A DNA stretch of 64,000 nt from an uncultured Croceicoccus sp. (GTDB taxonomy: Bacteria > Pseudomonadota > Alphaproteobacteria > Sphingomonadales > Sphingomonadaceae): positions 1 through 64,000 of the forward strand of contig NZ_CANMCP010000006.1 of the NCBI RefSeq assembly GCF_947496385.1, read 5' to 3'. The translations under genes were made by a program, and so were the position numbers. The notes under the pieces were generated by a model that searched no databases, had not been told where the DNA came from, and worked only from the letters and a program-made list of their open reading frames with translations. Below, one piece after another: positions 55,976-64,000 of this stretch (within the stretch, counting starts at the first letter, position 1; each line of letters starts with the position of its first letter).

Positions 55976-58057
55976 TTACCAGATCGTGATGCGGTCCTCG
56001 GGGGCGAGATAGAGCGCGTCGCCCTCCTCCACGTCGAACGCGCGATACCACGCATCGAGATTGCGCACGGTCGCCGCGCGATACCGGCCCGGCGCATGGC
56101 CATCGGTGGCAAGCTGCGCTCGCAATCTGGCATCGCGGGTTTTCGTCGCCCAGGCCTGCGCATAGGCGATGAAGAACCGCTGATCCCCGGTAAAGCCCTC
56201 GATCACCGGGGGTTCCTTACCCCGCAAGGACGCGCGATACGCATCATATGCCGCCGCGAGCCCGGCAAGGTCCGCTATATTCTCGCCCAGCGTAAGCTGC
56301 CCGTCGACCGCCGCATCCGCGAACGGGCGATAGCGCGAATATTGCTCGGCGAGGTCCTGCCCCCTGCGGCGAAACTCCTCCGCATCCGCCGCCCCCCACC
56401 AGTTGCGCATGCGGCCATCGGCATCGAAGGCCGCGCCGTTATTGTCGAAACTATGGCTGATTTCATGGCCGATGATCGCACCGATCGCGCCATAATTGGC
56501 GGCGGGGTCGGCCTCCGGATCGTAGAACGGACGCTGCAATATGCCCGCCGGAAAGTTCAGCGCATTCTGAACCGGCAGATTGAGCGCGTTGACCACGTGC
56601 GGCGACAGCCACCATTCGCTGCGGTCGAGCGGCTTGCCGATCTTCGCCAGGGCGCGGCGATAGGCCGCCCGCTCCGCCGCGACGGTCATGCCGTAGGCGG
56701 ATTTGCCCGCCAGTTGCAGCCCGTCATACCGGTCGTAACGATCAGGGTAGCCGATCTCGACCTCGATTCCGGCGACCTTCTTCAACGCCTCGCGCCGGGT
56801 CGCGGGGTCGAGCCAGTCGAGCGCACCGACCCTTTGCGCAAAGGCGCGTTTGACCCGTTCGACCATGATCTCGATATCGCGGCGCTGATTGGCGGAGAAA
56901 TTGCGGTCCACGTAAAGGCGGCCCAGCGCATCGCCGAAATTTTCGCCCAGCGCCTCGATCGCGAGCGTTTCGCGATCCGGCCGCGTGTCGAGCCCGCCAA
57001 GAACTCGCCCGTAGAAATCGAAATGCGCCCGGCCCACCGGCGATGGCAGCACGTCGGCATACTGGCTCAGCCGGTGAAAGCGCAGCCAGTCCTTCCATAC
57101 GTCGAGCGGCTCCCCCGCGACGAGCGCGGAAAGCCCGGCGATCCCGTCGGCGTGATAGGCGGCAAAGCGGTCCTGTTCGCCGAGCGATGCCGCGCCGAAG
57201 AACGCATCCCAATCGATCCCGGGCGCGTATTCGGCGAAATCGGCCCGCGACCACAGCGTGGCGGAACGCGTGAAATCCTCGCTCTGTTCACGCGGGACGT
57301 GCGCGCGCGCGATCGCGGTTTCGAGCGCGATGATACGGTCCGCCCGCGCATATCCGTCCTTCACGCCGACGGTCCCGAACATCCGCGCGATATAGTCGCG
57401 ATACTCGCGGCGGATACGGACCATGTCGCGGCTGTCCGACAGGTAATATTCGCGCGAGGGAAGGCCCAGCCCGCCCTGCAACATATAAGGCACCACGCTA
57501 TCTTCGGTCAGAGCGCGGGTCACGAACAGGCCGAACAGGTTTTCGGTATGAAAATCCGTCGCGTTGAGCGGATCGACATCGGCGCGCATCTGCCGGCCCA
57601 GCACGCGCGATAAATCCGCGACGTCATCGATCGCGGCGTAACGGCGGAAATCGTCGCGCATCGGGCGCAGTCCGCGCCGGTCGATGGCGTGCTGATCCAT
57701 GAAGGCGGTGTAGTAGCGGGCAATCATGCCCTCCGGCGTATCGTCGTCCTGCGGCGTGCCGGCCACTTCCTCGACCAGCGTGCGGAGCCGTTCCTCGGCA
57801 CGCTCCTGCGCCATGAGGAACGAGCCGGTCGAGGATCGATCCGCCGGAATCTGCGTCGCGTTCAGCCAGTTGCCATTGGCGTACAGGAAAAAATCGTCGC
57901 CGGGATCGACCGATTTGTCGATCGCCTCGATGTCGATGCCCACGCCCGTCCCCTGGATCGGGGAGACCTGCTCGCTCGTATCCGGGGCGCAGGCGGTCAC
58001 CGCCGCAACCGAACCGGTCACCAGAAGCAGGGGAAGGACGAGGTCACGATAGGGCAA
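55976..58057 (-). CDS. M13 family metalloendopeptidase (lipoprotein)
   Basis: 693 aa from a TTG. A signal peptide with lipobox-like VTAC (about residue 23) precedes the neprilysin-type domain. The zinc site is GHEISHSFD (HExxH), with a third ligand in GENIADLAG; NALNLPVQN and a C-terminal RNLDAWYRAFDV also match M13. Such secreted peptidases degrade small peptides. No ATG fits the signal peptide; the TTG is the only in-frame start. It follows eno on the same strand beyond a terminator-like hairpin. Confidence 0.93.
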   Translation of the reverse strand: MPYRDLVLPLLLVTGSVAAVTACAPDTSEQVSPIQGTGVGIDIEAIDKSVDPGDDFFLYANGNWLNATQIPADRSSTGSFLMAQERAEERLRTLVEEVAGTPQDDDTPEGMIARYYTAFMDQHAIDRRGLRPMRDDFRRYAAIDDVADLSRVLGRQMRADVDPLNATDFHTENLFGLFVTRALTEDSVVPYMLQGGLGLPSREYYLSDSRDMVRIRREYRDYIARMFGTVGVKDGYARADRIIALETAIARAHVPREQSEDFTRSATLWSRADFAEYAPGIDWDAFFGAASLGEQDRFAAYHADGIAGLSALVAGEPLDVWKDWLRFHRLSQYADVLPSPVGRAHFDFYGRVLGGLDTRPDRETLAIEALGENFGDALGRLYVDRNFSANQRRDIEIMVERVKRAFAQRVGALDWLDPATRREALKKVAGIEVEIGYPDRYDRYDGLQLAGKSAYGMTVAAERAAYRRALAKIGKPLDRSEWWLSPHVVNALNLPVQNALNFPAGILQRPFYDPEADPAANYGAIGAIIGHEISHSFDNNGAAFDADGRMRNWWGAADAEEFRRRGQDLAEQYSRYRPFADAAVDGQLTLGENIADLAGLAAAYDAYRASLRGKEPPVIEGFTGDQRFFIAYAQAWATKTRDARLRAQLATDGHAPGRYRAATVRNLDAWYRAFDVEEGDALYLAPEDRITIW

Positions 58058-58083
58058 TTAAAGGTCCGGAAGCGATATGTGGC

Positions 58084-58121
58084 AAAAATGGGGCGCCCCA
58101 CCTCTAGGGAAGAACGCCCCA
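58084..58121 (-). terminator. hairpin with T-run downstream of eno
   Basis: On the minus strand TGGGGCG and CGCCCCA (58115-58121 and 58089-58095) form a 7-bp stem with a 19-nt loop and are followed by five T (complement of 58084-58088). It lies about 70 nt after the eno stop and only 27 nt before the M13 TTG, so it may end eno transcription or attenuate the M13 gene. Confidence 0.5.
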
Positions 58122-58191
58122 ATTCGCAATCGGTCCGGTGCCGGTTTCGTGTCGTACCCGCCCTTTTTCATGGCGGCGGGCTCATCCGGCT

Positions 58192-59481
<1,290 letters not shown>

Positions 59482-59602
59482 TCACTCGTTCCTTCTGTCT
59501 GGCGATACCCGGATAAGGCCGGGCGACGACGATCGGCAAAGATGTCGGAAAGCGTCGCGGGCGATATGCTCGCGCCTCTGTCCGTAAAGCGCCCTAATTC
59601 CC

Positions 59603-59627
59603 GGAACCTTGACTGGCAACAGCCGTT
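59603..59627 (+). promoter_or_regulatory. EcfG-type general stress promoter
   Basis: GGAAC (59603-59607), exactly 16 nt, then CGTT (59624-59627) match the consensus of alphaproteobacterial EcfG (SigT/PhyR-NepR-dependent) promoters. It reads toward the YqjD-like operon starting at 59757. I checked other intergenic regions by eye and found no other exact GGAAC-N16/17-CGTT in a sensible place. Confidence 0.75.
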
Positions 59628-59756
59628 AATGCGGCAATAAGCGCGGGAGAATAGCGCTCCCCCCGTGCACGATTGAAAGAACCGCCGGAAATATTGCGCA
59701 TCCGGCTATCAGACCGCCCAAACGCCGGGGCGAACAACGAAGGGATTACAATTATC

Positions 59757-60323
59757 ATGGCAGACCCCATCAGCACCGAACCGACCGCAACCACCACGCC
59801 GGCCATGGGCGCGACCACCGCGACCGACCGCGAAACGCTGGGCGTCGATCACAAGACCGAGGCGAAGTCGCGCTTCTCCAATGCGCTGAACGAAGCGAAG
59901 GCGGGCGCCGCCGCACTGAAGGCCGAGGCGTTCGACCGCGGCAATCAGTACAAGGAACGCGCCAACGAAAAGGGCGACCAGTTCAAGGGCGATGCCGCCG
60001 CCTATGGCGACCAGGCAAAGGCGAAGGCCAGCGATTATGCCTATCAGGGCAAGGCAAAGGCCAGCGAAGGCCTGACCTCGCTCAGCCGCATGATCAACGA
60101 CAATGCCGCGACGCTCGACGAAAAGCTGGGCCCGAAATACGGCGATTATGCCCGCTCCGCCTCGCGCACCCTCGAAGAGCAGGCGGCCAAGCTCGATTCC
60201 AAGAGCATCGAGGAGCTGACCGAGGACACGCGCACCTATATCCGGTCCAACCCCGGCACCGCGGTCGGCATCGCCGCTGCGACCGGCTACATGCTGGCCC
60301 GCCTGTTCCGTTCGGGCAAGTGA
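59757..60323 (+). CDS. ElaB/YqjD-like membrane-anchored helical protein
   Basis: 188 aa. A long Ala/Lys/Asp/Glu-rich amphipathic helical region (about 30-155) is rich in repeated KAEAFDRGNQYKERANEKGD-like segments. It ends with a membrane segment (NPGTAVGIAAATGYMLARLF), the C-terminal layout of DUF883/ElaB/YqjD proteins that tie ribosomes or stress factors to the membrane in E. coli stationary phase. It is first in a four-gene operon behind an EcfG-type promoter, consistent with stress induction. Confidence 0.75.
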   Translation: MADPISTEPTATTTPAMGATTATDRETLGVDHKTEAKSRFSNALNEAKAGAAALKAEAFDRGNQYKERANEKGDQFKGDAAAYGDQAKAKASDYAYQGKAKASEGLTSLSRMINDNAATLDEKLGPKYGDYARSASRTLEEQAAKLDSKSIEELTEDTRTYIRSNPGTAVGIAAATGYMLARLFRSGK

Positions 60324-60411
60324 TCGCCTCGACACCGCAAACGATGATCCGATCGACCGGCGCCATTTCGGCCCGCGATAATCTCAAGGCGATCGAAACG
60401 GGGCCGCTGGC

Positions 60412-60843
60412 ATGACACAAAGCTATACCGACGCAGGCGATCCGCGGGTTAACCCCGTGGATCCCTACGATACCCACATTGAAACCGATCCGGCGGCCGA
60501 ACGGTCGCTCGTCGATGACGTTCGCGCGCTCATCGACGATGGCAAGATGGTTGCCGAGGCCGAGCTCGATTTTCAGAAGAAGCGCGTCGCCTATGGCGCC
60601 GGGCAGGCTGGCGGTATCGTGGGCCGGTTCGGCGCGGCGGCTGTCGTTGCGCTGCTCGCCGGTATTGGCTTTACGGTCGGGCTCATCATCGCGCTGGGTA
60701 CGCTCATCACGATCTGGGGCTCTACCGCGGTCGTGACTTTGGTCTACCTGCTGGTTGCGCTGGGACTGGCGAAGTCCGGTCAGAAGCGGCTTCGCCATGT
60801 GCAGGCCGTCATTTCCACCACCGACCGGACGGAGAGCCGCTGA
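60412..60843 (+). CDS. YqjE-like / phage holin superfamily III membrane protein
   Basis: 143 aa. The N-terminal acidic region is followed by an amphipathic helix (VRALIDDGKMVAEAELDFQKKR) and two membrane segments (GAAAVVALLAGIGFTVGLIIAL; AVVTLVYLLVALGLA). This is the YqjE/Holin-X layout; it is not a phage gene here, as the neighbours are YqjD-like. ATG 60412; the stop overlaps the next ATG (TGATG 60841-60845). Confidence 0.78.
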   Translation: MTQSYTDAGDPRVNPVDPYDTHIETDPAAERSLVDDVRALIDDGKMVAEAELDFQKKRVAYGAGQAGGIVGRFGAAAVVALLAGIGFTVGLIIALGTLITIWGSTAVVTLVYLLVALGLAKSGQKRLRHVQAVISTTDRTESR

Positions 60844-61160
60844 TGCCCGTGACCGAAAGCGAAGTCCTCGAAGCGAAGCGGTTGCGCGGCTCTGCCCGCA
60901 CCGTGTTCGATACGCAGAAGGCGCTCGTTCGGGCCGATCTCGACGCGGCTGGCGTCGGCACGCGGATCAAGAACCGCCTCACCGAAGAGGGCAGGCACCT
61001 GTCGGACAAGGCGAGCGAAACGGCCTCCGAACATCCGCAGGCGGTGAAGGCCGGCGCGGCCGCACTCGTCGCCTGGTTCGTGGGACGCCCGGTGCTCGGC
61101 GCGATGATCGGCGGGATCGCCGGCCTGTTCGGTTTCGGATCGGACGACGAGGAATACTGA
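60843..61160 (+). CDS. small stress-operon protein (YqjK-position)
   Basis: 105 aa. The first 65 residues are charged and helical; 66-95 form a Gly/Ala-rich hydrophobic stretch (AGAAALVAWFVGRPVLGAMIGGIAGLFGFG) able to cross or insert into the membrane; the end is acidic (SDDEEY). It occupies the place of YqjK after YqjE-like. I do not recognise a family by sequence. It overlaps its upstream neighbour by 1 nt, so it is coupled to it. Confidence 0.7.
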   Translation: MPVTESEVLEAKRLRGSARTVFDTQKALVRADLDAAGVGTRIKNRLTEEGRHLSDKASETASEHPQAVKAGAAALVAWFVGRPVLGAMIGGIAGLFGFGSDDEEY

Positions 61161-61212
61161 AGCCGCCCGCAGATCCGGCATAACGCCCCACCCCAATCAC
61201 AAGGAATTTTTT

Positions 61213-61752
61213 ATGCAGACCCAAGCCAATACGGAGCTTTATCCCGAACCCGACACCAAGCCGTCCCTGTCCGACCGCGTATCCGCGGCACAGGAGCGGA
61301 TCGCGGAAAGCACCGCCCCTGCGCGCAGCAAGGCCGGCGATGCCGCCGTCGCCACGAAGAATTTCGTGAGCGAGCACCCGTTCATCGCGGTCGCTGGTGC
61401 GCTCGCGGTCGGTGCGATCATCGCGGTGTCCCTGCCCGGTCGTCCGGGCCGCAAGGTGCGCGGTTCGGTCATGGCAGCCGGCGGCACGATCGCCGAGCTG
61501 GCCGCCACCTATGGCGCGCAGCTGCTTGAAATGGCGGAAGACGCCAGCAATGCGAGCCAGGAAAAGCTCGAGGAAATCGGCGACAGTATTGCCGAGGCGA
61601 CGAGTGCCCTCACCGGAAGCGCGCGGATCGCGGGCGAAAGCGCGGTCGACAGCGTGTCGCGCGCGGGAGAGCGCACCGCTGACTCGCTGGAGCGTGCGGC
61701 ACATTCGACCATGCGCGAAGGCCGCACCCTGGTCTCGCGTCTTCGCCGCTGA
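61213..61752 (+). CDS. second YqjD/DUF883-like membrane protein
   Basis: 179 aa with a helical Ala/Ser/Asp/Glu-rich body, a central membrane segment (FIAVAGALAVGAIIAVSLPG), and a C-terminal half of long amphipathic heptads (LEEIGDSIAEATSALTG...). It resembles the ElaB/YqjD group with the membrane segment in the middle. It is last in the operon, 52 nt after the previous gene. A Shine-Dalgarno AAGGAA precedes ATG 61213. Confidence 0.72.
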   Translation: MQTQANTELYPEPDTKPSLSDRVSAAQERIAESTAPARSKAGDAAVATKNFVSEHPFIAVAGALAVGAIIAVSLPGRPGRKVRGSVMAAGGTIAELAATYGAQLLEMAEDASNASQEKLEEIGDSIAEATSALTGSARIAGESAVDSVSRAGERTADSLERAAHSTMREGRTLVSRLRR

Positions 61753-61902
61753 TCGCCGCGAAACGCAAACATGGCTTCGGCGCAGGGCTTGCAGGTCTTG
61801 CGCCGAAGCCGTTTTCGTTTAACCCACGCAGCCGAACCGCGTTGGACGACACGCGGTCGCTTCTCGCCAACGATATTTCGCAGCATAAGGTAGCAACGCG
61901 CG

Positions 61903-62148
61903 ATGGGACAGAAATTGCATCTCGTTCTGGGCGGCCGGGTCAAGGATCCGCGCGGCATTGAATTCGAGAATCTCGAGCAGGTCGATCTGGTCGGGGTCTA
62001 CCCCGATTTCGACAGCGCCGAAAACGCCTGGCGCAGCGCGGCGCAGCGCACGGTCGACGATGCCGAGATGAAATATGTCATCGTGCACCTGCATCGCCTG
62101 CTGGAACCGCATCTCGCCGATCATGAAAAGATTGCCGACGCGGAATAA
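61903..62148 (+). CDS. DUF4170 family protein
   Basis: 81 aa. LHLVLGGRVKDPRGIEFENLEQVDLVG and SAAQRTVDDAEMKYVIVHLHRLLEP match DUF4170, a small soluble family widespread in alphaproteobacteria of unknown role. It is monocistronic and closed by a strong bidirectional terminator. Confidence 0.92.
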   Translation: MGQKLHLVLGGRVKDPRGIEFENLEQVDLVGVYPDFDSAENAWRSAAQRTVDDAEMKYVIVHLHRLLEPHLADHEKIADAE

Positions 62149-62149
62149 G

Positions 62150-62184
62150 AAAAGGCTCCGGATCACGCGATCCGGGGCCTTTTT
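62150..62184. terminator. bidirectional terminator between DUF4170 and greA
   Basis: GGCTCCGGATC (62154-62164) pairs with GATCCGGGGCC (62169-62179) around the tetraloop ACGC, with one G-T wobble. It is flanked by A4 upstream and T5 downstream, so it can stop transcription from both sides of this convergent pair. Confidence 0.9.
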
Positions 62185-62205
62185 CTCGATCCGATCCGCA
62201 AGGAT

Positions 62206-62679
62206 TCAGATGAATTCGATCTTGTCGATGAGGTAGAACCTCTCGCCCGACGGGACGGTGACTTCGATTTCCTCGCCAACCTTCTTTCCGATCAGCGCGC
62301 GGCCCATCGGACTGGAATAGCTGATGCGGCCTTTTTTCGCATCGGCCTCGGTCTGACCGACGATCTGGTAACGGATCGGCTTTTCATCCTCATCCAGCAT
62401 GCTGACCGTCGCGCCGAACACGACCTTGTCGCCCGAAAGCGTGGCGGGGTCGATGATCTGTGCACGGCTGACGCGATCCTCAAGATCGGCGATGCTCGCC
62501 TCGACCTGGCCCTGACGCTCCTTCGCCGCGTGATATTCGGCGTTTTCGGACAGGTCGCCATGCGCACGCGCCTCTTCGATGGCGTCCACGATCCGGGGGC
62601 GTTCCTCGCGCAGCGCTTTCAGATCCGCCGTCAGCTTCTCGTAGCCCTCGGCCAGCATGGGGACTTTTTCGACGGCCAT
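62206..62679 (-). CDS. greA: transcription elongation factor GreA
   Basis: 157 aa. An N-terminal coiled coil with the acidic tip [14 protein letters not shown] (Asp/Glu that stimulate RNA cleavage by polymerase) and a C-terminal FKBP-like domain ([20 protein letters not shown]). It rescues backtracked RNA polymerase. It lies 97 nt after carB on the same strand; the carB-greA order is common in alphaproteobacteria. Confidence 0.97.
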   Translation of the reverse strand: MAVEKVPMLAEGYEKLTADLKALREERPRIVDAIEEARAHGDLSENAEYHAAKERQGQVEASIADLEDRVSRAQIIDPATLSGDKVVFGATVSMLDEDEKPIRYQIVGQTEADAKKGRISYSSPMGRALIGKKVGEEIEVTVPSGERFYLIDKIEFI

Positions 62680-62776
62680 TTTAGAACCATTCCTTACTGT
62701 TGTGTGACAGGAAAACCGGCCGCCTTGCCAGATGGAAGGCGACCGGTTTGCCCGCTATATGCGATGTGTCGTCAAT

Positions 62777-64000
62777 TCAGCCGCTATAATAGGACTGAAG
62801 CGAGCGTACTTCAAGCGTTCCGCCGCGTTGCGCGACGATCGCATCGGCGGCGGCCACGCATGCGGCCGCGGTGGTATAGGACGGCACGCGCTCTTCCAGA
62901 GCGGCGGTGCGGATCGACTTGCTGTCCTTGAGGCTCTGCCAACCTTCGGTCGTGTTGAAGATCAACGCGACGTCGCCATCCACGATCCGGTCGACGATAT
63001 GCGGCCGGCCTTCCGCGACCTTGTTCACGATATCGACGGCAATGCCGTTTTCGGACAGGAAGCGCGCCGTGCCGGACGTCGCGATGACATCGAAACCATT
63101 ATCGGCGAGCTTGCGCACCGCGGGCAGGATCGTCTGCTTGTCCGTCGACTTGACCGACACGAACAGGATGCCCTTTTCCGGAAGGCTCGCGCCCGCGCCG
63201 AATTGCGACTTGATGAAGGCGGAGGTGAAATCGGCATCGATGCCCATGACCTCGCCCGTGGATTTCATTTCCGGCGACAATACAGGGTCGGTGCCGGGGA
63301 AACGGGCGAAGGGGAACACCGCCTCCTTCACCGCGACATGGTCGATCCGCCGGTCGATGACGGGCAGATCGGCGAGCATTTCGCCCGCCATCACACGCGC
63401 GGCGATCTTGGCGATCGGCTGCCCGATGGCCTTCGCGACGAAGGGCACGGTCCGGCTTGCACGCGGGTTCACCTCGATCAGGTAGACCTCCCCGTCTTTC
63501 ACCGCGAACTGAATATTCATCAGCCCGACGACCTTCAACGCACGGGCAAGCGCATCGGCCTGACGCTCCATCTCCTCGATGATCGTCGCAGGCAGGCTGT
63601 AGGGAGGGAGCGAGCAGGCGCTGTCGCCCGAATGCACGCCCGCTTCCTCGATATGCTGCATCACGCCGGCGACGACGACATCGGTCCCGTCGCAGATCGC
63701 ATCCACATCGCATTCGATCGCATCGCGCAGATACTGGTCGATCAGAACCGGCTGATCCCCCGATACGTGCACGGCGGTTTCCATGTATTGATCGAGCTGC
63801 GCCTCGCTGTCGACGATTTCCATCGCCCGCCCGCCAAGGACATAGGACGGGCGGATGAGCACGGGAAAGCCGATGCGCGCCGCGATCGCCCGCGCCTCTT
63901 CCTGGCTGCGTGCCATGCCGTTCGCCGGCTGCTTCAGCCCGAGCTTGTTGACCAGCGCGGAAAACCGCTCCCGGCTTTCGGCAAGGTCGATCGCATCGGG
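62777..64000 (-). CDS. carB: carbamoyl-phosphate synthase large subunit (C-terminal part)
   Basis: The frame is open from the right edge to the stop at 62777 (407 aa seen). Only the second ATP-grasp half and the C-terminal MGS allosteric domain are in view: [51 protein letters not shown], and then the MGS block ending in RSLQSYYSG. The N-terminal half lies beyond the window. It supplies carbamoyl phosphate for pyrimidines and arginine. Confidence 0.97.
   Translation of the reverse strand, partial: PDAIDLAESRERFSALVNKLGLKQPANGMARSQEEARAIAARIGFPVLIRPSYVLGGRAMEIVDSEAQLDQYMETAVHVSGDQPVLIDQYLRDAIECDVDAICDGTDVVVAGVMQHIEEAGVHSGDSACSLPPYSLPATIIEEMERQADALARALKVVGLMNIQFAVKDGEVYLIEVNPRASRTVPFVAKAIGQPIAKIAARVMAGEMLADLPVIDRRIDHVAVKEAVFPFARFPGTDPVLSPEMKSTGEVMGIDADFTSAFIKSQFGAGASLPEKGILFVSVKSTDKQTILPAVRKLADNGFDVIATSGTARFLSENGIAVDIVNKVAEGRPHIVDRIVDGDVALIFNTTEGWQSLKDSKSIRTAALEERVPSYTTAAACVAAADAIVAQRGGTLEVRSLQSYYSG

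Noticed and set aside
60412-60843. Prophage holin
   Set aside because: The holin-family label comes from fold similarity; neighbours are YqjD-like stress proteins and there are no other phage genes.

Overview
The window reads as a gene-dense chromosomal segment of an alphaproteobacterium, most likely a member of the Sphingomonadales. The GC content is high and genes are tightly packed, with many 1-nt (TGATG) or 4-nt (ATGA/GTGA) stop-start overlaps. Supporting markers are the dusB-ntrBC-ntrYX-hfq-hflX block, an hfq with two Sm/Hfq domains, glyQS, bifunctional ispDF, a RibBX-type riboflavin enzyme, DUF4170, and an EcfG-type (GGAAC-N16-CGTT) stress promoter. I cannot fix the genus from sequence alone. 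No insertion sequence, prophage, CRISPR array, integron or rRNA gene was seen. Nearly everything is housekeeping or regulatory core.

Layout: 0-4 kb, a divergent DUF3034 gene beside a cupredoxin-like 'methylamine utilization' protein and a HAMP-GGDEF-EAL protein. 4.07-4.15 kb, tRNA-Lys(CTT). 4.3-10.0 kb (minus), the rod-shape operon mreB-mreC-mreD-mrdA-rodA. 10.2-12.6 kb, mutL plus a lipoprotein. 12.5-18.6 kb (minus), a MaoC-like protein, DUF1206, ychF, pth, rplY and two overlapping TraB/GumN genes. 18.7-24.5 kb (plus), glyQ-glyS-ppdK. 24.5-32.9 kb, a methyltransferase, comF, hisI, a carbonic anhydrase-MFS-cysK operon, lipA with a COQ10-like gene, pncC and ispDF. 33.0-42.4 kb (plus), dusB-ntrB-ntrC-ntrY-ntrX-hfq-hflX. 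42.4-48.5 kb (minus), yihY-like, holB, metG, tatD, a PhnP-like hydrolase, a small membrane protein and mazG. 48.7-53.6 kb (plus), a Na+/H+ antiporter with TrkA-like domain, an OmpA-like lipoprotein and a CHASE2-EAL protein. 53.7 kb, a free-standing 21-codon gene with its own terminator. 53.9-56.0 kb, ribBX-ribH and a small membrane protein. 56-59.5 kb (minus), eno and an M13 peptidase. 59.6-61.8 kb (plus), a four-gene envelope/stress operon behind an EcfG-type promoter. 61.9-64 kb, DUF4170, then greA and the 3' part of carB on the minus strand.

Functional themes: elongation-mode cell-wall synthesis (mreBCD/mrdA/rodA); two nitrogen-type two-component systems next to the RNA chaperone; c-di-GMP turnover by two unlike EAL proteins, one beside a putative copper-protein module and one beside an envelope module; translation and tRNA quality (glyQS, metG, pth, ychF, rplY, dusB, hflX); and cofactor synthesis (lipoate, riboflavin, isoprenoid).

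Most noteworthy are the tandem Hfq, whose second half has lost several RNA-contact residues; the aromatic-rich 21-aa gene with a textbook Shine-Dalgarno and terminator; the HTH-RibB-(RibA-like without zinc cysteines) fusion with a palindrome just upstream; and the perfect EcfG promoter in front of a YqjD/YqjE-like operon.
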